Shown here: piece after piece, positions 1-9,504 of the stretch
Numbering within the stretch: position 1 is the stretch's first letter
How the letters are laid out: every line of letters starts with the position of its first letter
Assembly (NCBI RefSeq): GCF_001274945.1
Contig: NZ_LILB01000007.1
Span: forward strand, 135,108 to 199,107
Reading direction: 5' to 3'
Origin: Viridibacillus arvi
Lineage (GTDB): Bacteria; Bacillota; Bacilli; Bacillales_A; Planococcaceae
Length of the DNA: 64,000 nucleotides
The notes under the pieces: model-generated
What the model was told of the DNA's origin: nothing
Databases searched by the model: none
The model's input: only the letters and a program-made list of their open reading frames with translations
Made by a program: the position numbers and the translations under genes

Positions 1-1
1 T

Positions 2-250
2 AAAGATGCAGTGTTGCAGGATTTTAAGGATTTCTTTCCATTTGTCGTTCCTCATGGTTTAATTTTATTGCATGATACACACCCTGCAGATGAGAACATG
101 ATGCATCCAGCTTTGTGCGAAACCGCGTATCAGGCAATTGAAGAATTATCAAAGGATACTGAATCATATGAATTGATGACAATACCTATTTCACCAGGAT
201 TAACGATTTGTAGAAAACGTAAGATGCAATTATCTTGGCATGAAAAGTAA
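2..250 (+). CDS. SAM-dependent methyltransferase, C-terminal fragment (cut by window edge)
   Basis: The reading frame is open to the left edge, so only the last ~82 residues are present and the start lies outside the window; the GTG at 11 is internal. The segment HGLILLHDTHPADE fits the late strand of class I Rossmann methyltransferases of the Methyltransf_24/cephalosporin-hydroxylase type, where an acidic residue after a hydrophobic strand (here HDT) helps bind metal or substrate. The substrate cannot be read from this fragment. A U-tailed hairpin at 376-404 ends the transcript. Confidence 0.55.
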   Translation, partial: KDAVLQDFKDFFPFVVPHGLILLHDTHPADENMMHPALCETAYQAIEELSKDTESYELMTIPISPGLTICRKRKMQLSWHEK

Positions 251-375
251 ATGGTTATAGGGTAGGTTTATATACTACTCATGAATTGTTTTTTTTGTTG
301 AAAAGGCAGCGAATTTACATTTAAATTAGATTATTGCTTGGGAAATTTAATAAGTACTTTGCTAAAAAAACTAAG

Positions 376-404
376 AACCGTACTATATGTAAGTGCGGTT
401 TTTT
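376..404 (+). terminator. Rho-independent terminator after the methyltransferase
   Basis: Nine-base stem AACCGTACT / AGTGCGGTT (one G-U pair) with a 7-base loop, running directly into a T tract. Confidence 0.8.
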
Positions 405-878
405 AGTTGACTGAGTATAAAGGGAAAATTGCAAGAACCTGAATAACTTTATTTTCACCACTCATATCATTTTTTTTAGGAATTTTATTATGTATCAATA
501 GGCTTATGTTAATGAGATTGTGAAAGTTTCTACTTAAACCAACCTAGTTGATTAGCTTAAGTAGAAAAATAAAGCATGCTGATTCAAGTGTATTTTATTG
601 AAGCTGATTTCATATATACGACTTTAAAGAATAGTTATTAAACTTAAAACATTGGTATGGGAATTTACAACTTCTAAATTATTTCTACCTTGAACAAAAT
701 TTAATCTCAATCATATGTTAATCATATGCCGCAGACCTAAAAGAAGGTTATGAATCTAGCCACCAGTTCTATATGCAATGCAATTTTGAAGCTAGGTTTT
801 AGATCTAAATAATCTTTTCCATTCATTTTACATAAAATAAAAAACAAACTTTTTTTCACTGATTTAATGTGCTTCTTA
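405..878. other. Intergenic stretch, no supported gene
   Basis: AT-rich sequence between a terminator and the end of the ArsB-type gene. A short open stretch near 727-800 reads as ~25 plausible residues, but it has no start and no recognisable motif. Nothing else can be supported. Confidence 0.5.
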
Positions 879-2219
879 TCAAAAAAGCCAAGTAACCCAG
901 TAATATAAAATTACTAATGTAAAAATAACTGTAGGTGGTATAACGACAATAGTGACTTTTATATATTGCCACCATGTGACTTTTACTTTTCCACGTCTTA
1001 CAATGTGCATCCACATTAACGTTGCCAACGTTCCCATTGGAAGTAGTAAAGATCCTATGTCACTGCCAATAACATTTGCTAGGTAGGCAACCTTTAAGGA
1101 TAGTAAATCTAAATTCATACTTGTTAAAGTGAGAGTTCCAACCATAAGGGCTGGGTGGTTATTAAAAATGTTGGATAGTACAGATAGTAATACGCCCATT
1201 AACACACTGGTATGGAGTAGACTTCCAGAAACCATAGGACGCATAAAGTCGATTAACCAGTCTGTTAAACCAATGTTATTTAAGCCATAAATAATGATGT
1301 ACATACTAAATGCGAAAATAATAATATACCATGGTGTTTTTTTCAGCATATCAGTTGGAGGTACTTTTAAATATGCCCATCTCCAACCTAGAAGTACAAG
1401 TGATCCAATAACAGCCATGACAGAGATTGGAATTGAGAAGAATGAAGCGACAAAGAGACTGATACGAACCGCAAATACAAATAGTAGGATGTTTCGCATA
1501 AACTTTGAACGATCCTTCTCCGAAGAATAGATAGAATTTTGTTTGAGAGGATGGTAAGAAGGTAGTGACAGTCCGGTTACTTTAGTAGGCACAATTTTTG
1601 GTAAGTCTTTTTTAAATCGTAGGAACAGAAGCCCAACTAATAATAGTAAACCTAGAGTTGCTGGAATAAACATCATCGCCGTATGTGCATATAAACTCAT
1701 ATGAACGATTTTTAGAGCAATTAGATTTACAATGTTACTTACGCCGATAGGAGCACTTGAGGCGGTTGCGATTAAGCCCCCAGATAGTAAATACGGGATT
1801 TTTTGATGATTTTTTAATCCCATATTGTTTAGTAACATGACCAAAATCGGTGTTGTGATTAATATACTACCGTCGTTATTGAAAAAAAGTGTCATGAGAA
1901 AACACAAAAGATTGACATACCAGAATAATCGAATACCTGATCCTTTTGCTCTTTCAGCCAGTTTTTCTGCGACCCAGTTAAAGAACCCAAAACTTTCTAA
2001 AACTATTGCCATAACAATAGTTGCCATAATAGTTATGGCTGCACCACTTATGGTTTCTGTAATGATGCCAAGCTCAGTAAGCGAGACACTTCCACTTAGT
2101 AATACAATAATAGCACCGATTGTAGCAGGTATGGCTTCATTAATTCCTTTAGGTCGCCAAAGAATAAATACAAGAGTAACCAAGAAAGTTAAAATGGTCA
2201 CCCAAGCCATTGGTTGCAT
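879..2219 (-). CDS. ArsB/NhaD-superfamily permease (arsenical pump-like)
   Basis: 446-residue polytopic membrane protein with about 10-12 hydrophobic segments. It matches the ion transporter (IT) superfamily layout of ArsB: two related halves, an N-terminal region with WRPKG...IPA, a conserved FFNNDGSILITTPI re-entrant segment, ASSAPIGVSNIVNLIAL in the first half and SNIFNNHPALMVG in the second. Members export arsenite or antimonite, or exchange Na+/H+ or carboxylates. No arsR or arsC lies nearby, so arsenite specificity is inference; it resembles the stand-alone YdfA-type ArsB homologues of Bacillus. Starts at ATG 2219. The gene stands alone, with 600 bp of non-coding sequence upstream. Confidence 0.8.
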   Translation of the reverse strand: MQPMAWVTILTFLVTLVFILWRPKGINEAIPATIGAIIVLLSGSVSLTELGIITETISGAAITIMATIVMAIVLESFGFFNWVAEKLAERAKGSGIRLFWYVNLLCFLMTLFFNNDGSILITTPILVMLLNNMGLKNHQKIPYLLSGGLIATASSAPIGVSNIVNLIALKIVHMSLYAHTAMMFIPATLGLLLLVGLLFLRFKKDLPKIVPTKVTGLSLPSYHPLKQNSIYSSEKDRSKFMRNILLFVFAVRISLFVASFFSIPISVMAVIGSLVLLGWRWAYLKVPPTDMLKKTPWYIIIFAFSMYIIIYGLNNIGLTDWLIDFMRPMVSGSLLHTSVLMGVLLSVLSNIFNNHPALMVGTLTLTSMNLDLLSLKVAYLANVIGSDIGSLLLPMGTLATLMWMHIVRRGKVKVTWWQYIKVTIVVIPPTVIFTLVILYYWVTWLF

Positions 2220-2683
2220 ATTTTTCTACCTTCTTTCTAGCTAGGTTTTTTAATTATTGTTATGAATTGAATACATAAAATGTTTAGAATGAGTTTTCCT
2301 TTATCACCCCTCTATTTACTTTTTAGTTATACTGCTCTGTATTTATATGTATATTAAATAAGACTTGCTTTGGCTTTGTACCTATCTTTTGAAAATTCAG
2401 CTTGAAAATATCAAAAAACCCTAATAAAGCCTATGATTTTGAAAGAAAATATGTAAGTAAGAAAAAATGATTAACCGCCAAATAGAATTAGGTAGTATTT
2501 TTTTGCTAGTTATGTTGTACAAAACTTTTTAGGAGAATTTTTGTCTTCAAAATAACAGATAATTCATTTTTCTAATTTAGATTGAGCTTATAGACAAGCA
2601 ATGAACATTCTAGAAACTGTTTAACAATTTAAAATAGAAGTCAAAAAACTTTTAGAGGAACGTGTTTTGTTGATTCACGAAAA
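2220..2683. other. Intergenic stretch upstream of the ArsB-type gene
   Basis: AT-rich, with no supported gene. It should hold the promoter of the leftward permease gene. A frame interrupted by one stop between about 2595 and 2765 reads as possible protein, but it has no start or known motif and overlaps the psiE terminator. Confidence 0.4.
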
Positions 2684-2719
2684 AAAGCAAGCCAAAGGAA
2701 GTGTTCCTAGGCTTGCTTT
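2684..2719 (-). terminator. Terminator of psiE
   Basis: Perfect stem AAAGCAAGCC / GGCTTGCTTT with a second short stem (AGGAA/TTCCT) in the loop. Read on the minus strand it is followed by a T tract (the A run at 2680-2686 on the plus strand), so it serves the leftward psiE gene. Confidence 0.8.
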
Positions 2720-2842
2720 AATTTTTGAAGATATTGAGGAGAGTCCCTTGCCTTTAATTAAATCGCCTATATAATCACTTTCCTTCAAATAGTGAAATTC
2801 CAATATAATGCTATTAAAATAATTTAAACGTCTAAATAATAC

Positions 2843-3298
2843 CTAGTTTTTTTCTTTCTTGTTAAAGAACCATAAATGGATAGGTCTTTCTAGTGGAGTA
2901 ATATTGATAATGAAATAACCTATAATCAGAATTAAAATTATGAGTGAATATATTAATGTATCGGTAGGATGGTCATGCTCAACAATAATAAGGCGGATCA
3001 TTGCAGTAATGCCAATATATATAAAATATCTAAGTGGAAAATGGTAATCTTCTTTAAAATATTTTACAATCATCGTAATAAATTCGAAGTACAAAAAGAA
3101 GATAAGGATATTTTCGAGGAATAGTTTATAGTCACTACTACCACGAGTCATTAAAATCTCAAAGAACACGATTATCTCTTTCACAAGTAAGAATGATAAA
3201 ATGAGCGCTAAAATAACTAGACAAGAATTTAGGAATAATTGTAAAAATACTGGTATTTTCTTTATTATTACAGACAAATTCACTTTGTTCTTATTCAT
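2843..3298 (-). CDS. psiE: PsiE-family membrane protein
   Basis: 151 residues with four predicted membrane helices (about 17-39, 60-81, 91-106 and 113-132) and the acidic/histidine segment EHDHPTD after helix 3. Length and layout match the phosphate-starvation-inducible PsiE family, whose biochemical role is unknown; the E. coli gene responds to phosphate and cAMP-CRP. The gene stands alone, divergent from dbpA, with its own terminator. No Pho box was identified. Family assignment is good, function unknown. Confidence 0.8.
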   Translation of the reverse strand: MNKNKVNLSVIIKKIPVFLQLFLNSCLVILALILSFLLVKEIIVFFEILMTRGSSDYKLFLENILIFFLYFEFITMIVKYFKEDYHFPLRYFIYIGITAMIRLIIVEHDHPTDTLIYSLIILILIIGYFIINITPLERPIHLWFFNKKEKN

Positions 3299-3547
3299 TC
3301 GATGCTCCTATTCTATTTAAATTGTTTAAAAGTTAGTATGGAAAAATAATAATGTCATTACAGTCTATGAGAACAGTCATTAATTGATGAGAAATCACTT
3401 TGAGTACATCATTAAAACTCTTTTGGTTATATTATTAGTGGCAGAAATGCCTGTGCGAGTGAATTTTCGAGTATAATTGAAGTTTGTATAAGATAATCAT
3501 CTTTTCGGAAATATTAATAGTAAATAATTTAAAAATGAGGCTTAGTT

Positions 3548-4996
3548 ATGAGTGGAAAAAGTTTTAAAGATTATAAATTAAGTAATGAAATCGTAAATGC
3601 GCTGAATAGCTTAGAATACAAAAATCCAACAGAGGTTCAAAGTAAAGTAATACCACTAGTCTTGGAGAATAAAGACCTTGTCGTTAAATCCCAAACAGGT
3701 AGTGGTAAGACGGCTTCTTACGGAATTCCAATATGTGAATTAGTTGATTGGAAAGAAAATAAACCTCAAGCATTAATCTTAACACCAACAAGGGAACTGG
3801 CTGTTCAAGTAAAAGAGGATTTCACAAATTTAGGCAGATTTAAACGAATTAAAGCAACAGCTATTTATGGAAAACAACCCTTTGCCATCCAAAAGACTGA
3901 ATTAAAGCAAAAAACGCATGTAGTTGTGGGTACTCCAGGTCGTGTCATGGATCATATTGAGAAAGGCACTCTAGCTTTAGATCAAATTCGCTATCTTGTA
4001 ATTGATGAAGCAGATGAAATGTTGAATATGGGATTCATTGAACAAGTGGAGGCTATTATTAAAGAATTACCACGAAAAAGAGTGACGATGTTATTTTCTG
4101 CAACTTTGCCAGAGGCTGTTAAAAACTTAGCTCTTAACTATATGAAAAAACCTACTGATATTGAAATTAAGGCTACTGGACTTACAACGGATAAAATTGA
4201 CCATGCCCTAGTCGTTGTAGAAGAGAATAATAAACTTTCTATCCTGAAAGATGTAACAATTGTAGAAAATCCAGATAGCTGTATTATTTTTTGCAGAACA
4301 AAAGATCGAGTAGATACTTTGTGCGAACAATTAGCAGATTTAGGTTATAGCTGTGATAAGATTCACGGGGGCATGGTACAGGATATTCGCCTTGAAGTGA
4401 TGAATGATTTTAAACGAGGTGATTTCCGTTATTTAATAGCAACAGATGTTGCTGCTAGAGGAATCGATATTGATAATATTACACACGTCATTAACTATGA
4501 TCTTCCTTTAGAGAAAGAAAGTTATGTCCATCGTACAGGAAGAACTGGACGAGCGGGTCAAAAAGGGAAAGCCATCACGTTAGTGACACCATTTGAGGAT
4601 AAATTCTTAAGTGAAATTGAAGAGTATATTGGTTTTAAAATTCCGAACATGGAAGTTCCATCAAAAGAAGAAGTCTTAAATAAGAAATCTGATTTTGAAG
4701 CAAAAATGAATATTGAACCAATATTGAAAAAAGCGAAAAGCGAAAAACTAAACAAACAAATTATGAAATTGTATTTTAATGGTGGGAAGAAAAAGAAACT
4801 GAGAGCTGTAGATTTTGTTGGGACGATTGCAAAAATCGACGGTGTCACAGTAGAGGATATAGGTATAATCACAATTTTAGATGCATTTTCTTATGTTGAA
4901 ATATTGAATGATAAAGGTCCAATTGTGTTGAAAAACATGAAAAATACGACTATAAAAGGTAAACTATTGAAGGTATATGAAGCTAATAAGAAGTAA
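3548..4996 (+). CDS. dbpA: ATP-dependent RNA helicase DbpA (YxiN type)
   Basis: 482 residues. Q motif around F6...PTEVQ (27-31), Walker A SQTGSGKT (48-55), PTREL (80-84), DEAD box at 153-156, SAT at 184-186 and HRTGRTGR in the second RecA domain. The C-terminal ~80 residues are the basic DbpA-type RNA-recognition domain. Known members bind hairpin 92 of 23S rRNA and act in late 50S ribosome assembly. Length matches B. subtilis YxiN (~480). Starts at ATG 3548 with a weak TGAGG-like RBS. A strong terminator follows at 5060. The AT-rich ~240 bp upstream may be a cold-responsive leader (inference). Confidence 0.95.
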   Translation: MSGKSFKDYKLSNEIVNALNSLEYKNPTEVQSKVIPLVLENKDLVVKSQTGSGKTASYGIPICELVDWKENKPQALILTPTRELAVQVKEDFTNLGRFKRIKATAIYGKQPFAIQKTELKQKTHVVVGTPGRVMDHIEKGTLALDQIRYLVIDEADEMLNMGFIEQVEAIIKELPRKRVTMLFSATLPEAVKNLALNYMKKPTDIEIKATGLTTDKIDHALVVVEENNKLSILKDVTIVENPDSCIIFCRTKDRVDTLCEQLADLGYSCDKIHGGMVQDIRLEVMNDFKRGDFRYLIATDVAARGIDIDNITHVINYDLPLEKESYVHRTGRTGRAGQKGKAITLVTPFEDKFLSEIEEYIGFKIPNMEVPSKEEVLNKKSDFEAKMNIEPILKKAKSEKLNKQIMKLYFNGGKKKKLRAVDFVGTIAKIDGVTVEDIGIITILDAFSYVEILNDKGPIVLKNMKNTTIKGKLLKVYEANKK

Positions 4997-5059
4997 ACTT
5001 CTAACTTGTTATATTTACTAGTAATGAAATTAGCCGTAATTAAATATTAGATACATTAG

Positions 5060-5092
5060 AAACCCCGTACCATAAGCAGGTACGGGGTTTTC
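5060..5092 (+). terminator. Terminator of dbpA
   Basis: Twelve-base perfect stem AAACCCCGTACC / GGTACGGGGTTT with a 7-base loop and a T-rich tail. Confidence 0.9.
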
Positions 5093-5292
5093 TTTGAACT
5101 TGGTGCAATGATTCTTGCCGCAATCATCTGAACGTTTATACAGTAACAAGCATATAGTAATTGAGATGGTCTTTATTTGCGATTTATAAATATTTTAAGT
5201 GAAAGTACATGTTTATTAGTTATTTCAAATAACCTTTTCAAAGGTATATAACTGCCACTTTAATAAACCTTTTAAAGAAGGGCGCGATTCAA

Positions 5293-6120
5293 GTGAAAAT
5301 TATTCATACAATGCCACTTATGTATCAGTCCTCGGACTTAATATTATTTGAACAATGTTTTGAGAGTTTAGGGGAATCGGATGAAAAATTTATTGTTATC
5401 TATAACCAAGGGAATCTTAGTAAATCTATTTTAGAAGAAAAGCTCGCTTATTACAAAATACCTAACGTAATTTTAGGAGATGGAAAAAACATTGGAATTG
5501 CCCAAGCGAGGCAAAAGTGTTTTGAGTATATTTGGGAGGATTTTAAAGAAGTAGGCTATATTTCTGAAATACATCTGGATATGGTGTTCCCTAAAAACTG
5601 GTATGAACCTCTAATTCATTTTTTAGAAACTACTGATGAACCCATGGTATCGCCTGGTATTTTAACTAGCAGTGGGGAGTTACAACCAGTAGGACAATTT
5701 ATAGTCCTTCCTCAAAAGAAAGAGGATATGATTTCAATACTAGAAAGTCTTGCTGAAGAGGTAGTGAGTGAACGATTTGTTCATCCTGTCATTCATAAGG
5801 CAAATGCTTTAAAAGCTATTGGCGGCTATGACCTTCAGTTCTTTAAAGGAAAGCAAGGGTATGAAGATGATAGTTTACTGCTAGGCTATCTTTATTATAT
5901 GGGAACCCGAACTAACTGGCGTCCAAAGTGCTATTTAAAATCTTGGGTATATCATGCTACGATGGCTCAAAGAATGTCCGTACCAGATAAACACCTGGAT
6001 TTTCAGGCAAATAAAGAGGGATTGTTTTTACAATATGGAGCTTATGGAATGAAACATTTATCTCATCTCCATCAAAATCAGACTTTCTTTGATAGTCTAC
6101 TCAAGGAATTTTTACAATAG
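5293..6120 (+). CDS. Putative glycosyltransferase, GT-A fold, family 2-like
   Basis: 275 residues starting at GTG, with RBS AAAGAAGGG ten bases upstream. The N-terminal half has nucleotide-sugar-binding features: a first strand, GDGKNIGIAQARQK (62-75), and HLDMVF (94-99) at the position of the DxD metal site. The C-terminal half contains a KQGYEDDSLLLGY acidic patch as in family 2 enzymes, where an ED pair acts near the catalytic base. Sugar donor and acceptor are unknown. It lies just upstream of a decayed DHHW-type gene, which hints at a former surface-polysaccharide region (inference). The gene stands alone with its own terminator. Confidence 0.6.
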   Translation: MKIIHTMPLMYQSSDLILFEQCFESLGESDEKFIVIYNQGNLSKSILEEKLAYYKIPNVILGDGKNIGIAQARQKCFEYIWEDFKEVGYISEIHLDMVFPKNWYEPLIHFLETTDEPMVSPGILTSSGELQPVGQFIVLPQKKEDMISILESLAEEVVSERFVHPVIHKANALKAIGGYDLQFFKGKQGYEDDSLLLGYLYYMGTRTNWRPKCYLKSWVYHATMAQRMSVPDKHLDFQANKEGLFLQYGAYGMKHLSHLHQNQTFFDSLLKEFLQ

Positions 6121-6139
6121 CTATCGATTAGTCTTCTCA

Positions 6140-6164
6140 AACCGACAAATTTTGTCGGTTTTTT
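6140..6164 (+). terminator. Terminator of the glycosyltransferase gene
   Basis: Ten-base stem AACCGACAAA / TTTGTCGGTT followed by TTTT and more T-rich sequence. Confidence 0.85.
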
Positions 6165-6167
6165 ATT

Positions 6168-6375
6168 TTTATTAACGCTTCAAATACATGTTTTCTTTAT
6201 AAGGATGATCAATATTCTTATTTCTTAGGCGGTGTCCACGCACTGATAAAGCTTTCTACCAGACTTGAATCGAAATAAGATTGAACAAGAGAAGCTACTA
6301 GTTATAAAAGACTCTTATGCGCATAGCGCAATCCCCTTTCTGATAAGTCATGTGCCAGATGTGGACTTTTATGGA
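6168..6375 (+). pseudogene. Remnant of a DHHW-family protein gene (C-terminal part, frameshifted)
   Basis: Not a continuous ORF. One frame (about 6175-6276) reads ...YKDDQYSYFLGGVHALIKL and then hits a stop. The next frame (about 6262-6375) continues with KLLVIKDSYAHSAIPFL and ends at TAA. Both pieces match, in order, the C-terminal signatures of DHHW proteins (FLGG-H segment, then the KDSYAHS SGNH-like block), which usually accompany MBOAT acyltransferases in surface-polymer acylation. At least one frameshift separates the pieces, and the 5' part is absent, replaced by the preceding terminator. Recognition is by motif from memory. Confidence 0.55.
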
Positions 6376-6644
6376 TAAATAGAAATGGTTATTCAAGAAT
6401 TTACGTGACGATGGATTTTAGAACTATTTTCCAGGAAATAAGTTTTATTCACTTGAAAATTATATAATTTATTCGGCATCTGATTTTAGACGATTTAATA
6501 CAAACCTCTTCTAACCCGCACTCTAACTTTAGAGTGCGGGTTTTTAGTTAATTTCTTTGAATTCTAAATATTTTAATTGTATTTATCATATTTTTTAAAA
6601 AAAAGTGGTTGTAAACATTTCCATTGTCTGATATATTTCTAGAT
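6376..6644. other. Intergenic, with a second U-tailed hairpin
   Basis: No further coding sequence is supported after the DHHW remnant. Around 6515-6546 there is a hairpin CCGCACTCTAA / TTAGAGTGCGG followed by TTTTT, a good terminator that probably once ended the decayed gene. The isdE promoter follows. Confidence 0.6.
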
Positions 6645-6663
6645 GATAATGATAATTATTTTC
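6645..6663. promoter_or_regulatory. Fur box in the heme-uptake promoter
   Basis: GATAATGATAATTATTTTC matches the 19-bp Fur consensus at all but two or three positions. It overlaps the predicted -10 region (TTGTCT at 6624-6629 as a -35, about 17 bases upstream of TAATGA), so iron-loaded Fur would block transcription of isdE and the genes behind it. Confidence 0.85.
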
Positions 6664-6693
6664 AATTAAAATTAGACGGGGGATTTTTTTATA

Positions 6694-7683
6694 ATGAAAA
6701 AGGGCTTATATGGAGCGGCATTTTTATCGGCATTACTTGTTTTAGGAGGATGCGGAGAGGATAAGGCAGAACCAGAAACAACTAAAGAAAAAGTTGTAAC
6801 TAATCAAGAGAATGATGCTACGAAATCTCAAAGCAATGAAAAGGTTTCTAGTGAACATACAGAAGCTGTAGAGAAATTATTGAAACAATTTCCAGCAGAA
6901 CAACCTACATCAATCGTTACAACATCAGTTTCTATTTTAGAAATGATGAATATTTTAGATGTAAAACCAGTTGGAATTCCAACTTCAACACATAAATTAC
7001 CTGAGGGATTCGATAAAATCGAACAAATTGGTTCTACTATCGAGCCGGATGTAGAGAAAATTGTAAGCCTTAAACCTGACATCTTAATCGGACCAGAATC
7101 GATTAAAGATAGTTTAGATAAGAAAATAAAAAATAGTAAAGTAGCAACTGCATATATTCCAACAGATTCTTATGAGGATCTTAAAATTTCATTTGAAGTA
7201 ATGGGGAAAGTTTTACATAAGGAAGATGCAGCAAAAACATATCTTTCACAATTAGAAGAGAAAGAGACAGCAGTATTAGAAGCGGTGAAAGGTAAAGACG
7301 CATCTAAAGTAATGGTGTTATTTGGTTCAGGAGAGTCATTCATGTTAATGAGCGAAAAAACATATGTTGGTAGTTTAGTGAAGAAGTTAGGTGCTACGAA
7401 TATAGTTAATGAAGCGTTAAAATCAACAGAAGCGTATGTACCGATGAATATGGAAGATGTAGTTGCCTCAAATCCAGATGCAATCCTTCTTGTTTCACAC
7501 GGTGATCCAACAGCAGCATTAGAACAATTTAAAGCAGAAGTGAAGAAGAATGGCGCTTGGGAGAAGTTACAAGCCTTTAAAGAAGATCGCGTTCAAGCCC
7601 TTGACTATGAAGTATTCGGTTATGCTTCAATTGAAAAAGCAACAAAAGGATTAGAGCAGTTAAACGAAATTTTATATAAGTAA
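6694..7683 (+). CDS. isdE: Heme-binding lipoprotein of an ABC importer, IsdE type
   Basis: 329 residues. Lipoprotein signal with lipobox LGGC (Cys20), then an acidic/Gln-rich linker to about residue 60. The mature part follows IsdE closely: SILEMMNILDV, GIPTSTHKLPEGF, IGSTIEPDVEKI and a C-lobe SHGDP. In S. aureus IsdE heme iron is bound by Met78 and His229; Met84/85 and His269 here lie at the equivalent motifs. It delivers heme to the permease encoded next. GGGGGA RBS lies 13 bases before the ATG. First gene of a Fur-box operon of importer genes plus a HugZ-type protein. The symbol rests on motif similarity. Confidence 0.88.
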   Translation: MKKGLYGAAFLSALLVLGGCGEDKAEPETTKEKVVTNQENDATKSQSNEKVSSEHTEAVEKLLKQFPAEQPTSIVTTSVSILEMMNILDVKPVGIPTSTHKLPEGFDKIEQIGSTIEPDVEKIVSLKPDILIGPESIKDSLDKKIKNSKVATAYIPTDSYEDLKISFEVMGKVLHKEDAAKTYLSQLEEKETAVLEAVKGKDASKVMVLFGSGESFMLMSEKTYVGSLVKKLGATNIVNEALKSTEAYVPMNMEDVVASNPDAILLVSHGDPTAALEQFKAEVKKNGAWEKLQAFKEDRVQALDYEVFGYASIEKATKGLEQLNEILYK

Positions 7684-7710
7684 TATGACTTAGGATGAGG
7701 GTTGGACGTA

Positions 7711-8697
7711 ATGAAAGTGAAACCGAAGAAAAAATTTAGCATAGGTATAACAGCTGTTCTATTAATCATTTTTATGATTTTGTCGATCGGTATTGGAAGT
7801 GTGCAACTGTCACCTATGGAAACGATAAGAACAATATTCGGTTCTGGTGAGCCATTGTCAGAAACAATCGTCTGGGATTTACGGATACCTAGAGTCCTTA
7901 TTGCTGCTATAGTGGGCATAAACTTAGCTATATCTGGTGCATTGCTACAAGCCGTAATGAGAAATCCGCTTGCAGATCCAGGTTTAACAGGGGTATCAAG
8001 TGGTGCTGCAGTTACAGTATTATTTATCTTATTGTTATTTCCTGAATTCGGTAAGTGGATTCCTCTTGCAGCAGTAGTAGGCGGATTGATAGCTGTTACG
8101 CTCGTTTATGCATTGGCATGGAAGAAAAATGGTATTTCACCTGTTCGGATTATATTATCAGGAGTAGCGGTGAATGCAGTATTCGGAGGAATAACGGGGC
8201 TACTATCGATTCTTTATAGTGATCGTCTTCCTTCCGCTTTACAGTGGATGAATGGTAGTTTATCAGCGAAAGGAATGGGAGATGTAAGTATTCTTTTCCC
8301 GTATTCCATTGTTGGGTGGATTGCCGTATTATTTTGTATTCGTTCAGCGAACATTTTGAGTTTAGGCGAAAATGTGGCTGTAAACTTAGGGGAAAATACA
8401 AATAGAATCCGAATTATCTTGTCTTTAGTGGCAGTGTATTTAGCAGCTATTTCAGTATCAATCGTAGGGTTGTTAGGTTTTGTAGGACTCATTGTGCCAC
8501 ATATGTCTAGATTATTAGTCGGTTCAAATTATCGTCTTCTAATGCCTATGAGTATGGTATTAGGGGCTGTCGTTCTGCTAGTTGCGGATACAATTGGACG
8601 ATCCCTATTCTCACCTTTAGATATTCCAGCAGGTATCGTCATGGCAATGGTAGGCGGACCTTACTTTTTATATTTAATGAGAGCGGGTGACATTTAA
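7711..8697 (+). CDS. isdF: Heme ABC importer permease (FecCD family, IsdF type)
   Basis: FecCD/BtuC-type permease of ~328 residues with about 9-10 membrane helices. Family motifs are present: LRIPRVLIAAIVG, MRNPLADPGLTGVSSGAA, GLLGFVGLIVPHMSR and the C-terminal GRSLFSPLDIPAGI. It transports heme (or a ferric chelate) handed over by IsdE. I place the start at ATG 7711, nine bases after GAGGG, rather than the TTG at 7702. It follows isdE by 27 bases and abuts the ATPase gene, so one transcript is likely. Only one permease gene is present, implying a homodimer. Confidence 0.88.
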   Translation: MKVKPKKKFSIGITAVLLIIFMILSIGIGSVQLSPMETIRTIFGSGEPLSETIVWDLRIPRVLIAAIVGINLAISGALLQAVMRNPLADPGLTGVSSGAAVTVLFILLLFPEFGKWIPLAAVVGGLIAVTLVYALAWKKNGISPVRIILSGVAVNAVFGGITGLLSILYSDRLPSALQWMNGSLSAKGMGDVSILFPYSIVGWIAVLFCIRSANILSLGENVAVNLGENTNRIRIILSLVAVYLAAISVSIVGLLGFVGLIVPHMSRLLVGSNYRLLMPMSMVLGAVVLLVADTIGRSLFSPLDIPAGIVMAMVGGPYFLYLMRAGDI

Positions 8698-8698
8698 A

Positions 8699-9490
8699 AT
8701 GCTAAAAGCTCAATCATTGGATATTAGCTATGATCAGAAAAAAATACTAGATAATTTTGAGATAAACGTAGAAAAAGGCGAAATCGTTTCGATTATAGGT
8801 CCGAATGGTTCGGGGAAATCTACAGCTTTAAAAGCGATGTCTAGATTGATTCCAGTGCAAAAAGAAAAAGTATTTTTAGATGGTAGAGATTTGCAGTCAT
8901 TAGGAACAAAATCAATTTCACAAATGATGAGTGTTTTATTTCAATCAAATGAGCCACCTTCAGATATAACAGTTGAAGAACTAGTGAAATATGGACGTAT
9001 ACCTCATAAGAAATGGTATGAACGTACGAGTGATGAGGATTTAAGTATAGTTGAATGGGCCATTGAAAAAACAGGATTAACACCTTTGAAAGACCGATTA
9101 GTAGCCTCACTTTCAGGTGGAGAAGCGCAGAGAGCTTGGATTGCCATGTCCTTAGCGCAGAGACCGAAAATTTTGATGCTTGATGAACCTACAACTTACT
9201 TAGATATTGCTCATCAACTTCAATTGTTAGAACTAGTCCACACCGTTAATCGTGAATTAGGCATGACGGTTGTAATGGTACTACATGATTTAAATCAGGC
9301 GAGTATTTATAGCGATAAAATATGCGTTATTTCCAAGGGAATAGTCGTAAAATACGGTACGCCAGAAGAAGTAATGACTCAAGAAATGATTCGTAATGTT
9401 TACGGAGTGGAATGTGAAATTGATTCACATTTTCAGCATGGAAAACCACGTATAAACTTATTAGGAATCTCAAAAGTAAGTGCTCAATAA
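8699..9490 (+). CDS. ABC transporter ATPase for heme/ferric chelate import
   Basis: FecE/FhuC-type ATPase of ~263 residues: Walker A GPNGSGKS, Q-loop LFQSNEP, signature LSGGEAQRAWIA, Walker B ILMLDEPTTYLD, switch His in VLHDLNQA. It powers the IsdE/IsdF importer. A GTG at 8687 overlaps the end of isdF; the ATG at 8699 fits better because GGGTGA lies about 9 bases upstream. Translation is probably coupled to the permease gene, whose stop is at 8695-8697. S. aureus isdEF encodes no partner ATPase next to the permease in this form; here the importer is complete. Confidence 0.88.
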   Translation: MLKAQSLDISYDQKKILDNFEINVEKGEIVSIIGPNGSGKSTALKAMSRLIPVQKEKVFLDGRDLQSLGTKSISQMMSVLFQSNEPPSDITVEELVKYGRIPHKKWYERTSDEDLSIVEWAIEKTGLTPLKDRLVASLSGGEAQRAWIAMSLAQRPKILMLDEPTTYLDIAHQLQLLELVHTVNRELGMTVVMVLHDLNQASIYSDKICVISKGIVVKYGTPEEVMTQEMIRNVYGVECEIDSHFQHGKPRINLLGISKVSAQ

Positions 9491-9504
9491 TAGGAGGAAA
9501 ACAA

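Noticed and set aside
727-800. Coding-like stretch (YAADLKEGYESSHQFYMQ...) downstream of the ArsB-type gene
   Set aside because: No start codon or RBS, only ~25 residues, no recognisable motif; probably chance or too decayed to name.
1825-2244. 139-codon plus-strand ORF opposite the ArsB-type gene
   Set aside because: Mirror frame of a clear membrane protein; no RBS and no domain.
2595-2765. Open frame with one stop near the psiE terminator (…LALIFEDIEESPLPLIKSPI)
   Set aside because: It reads through the terminator stem, has an internal stop and no RBS; not supportable as a gene.
4558-4872. 104-codon minus-strand ORF inside dbpA
   Set aside because: Lies entirely within a well-supported helicase gene; shadow frame.
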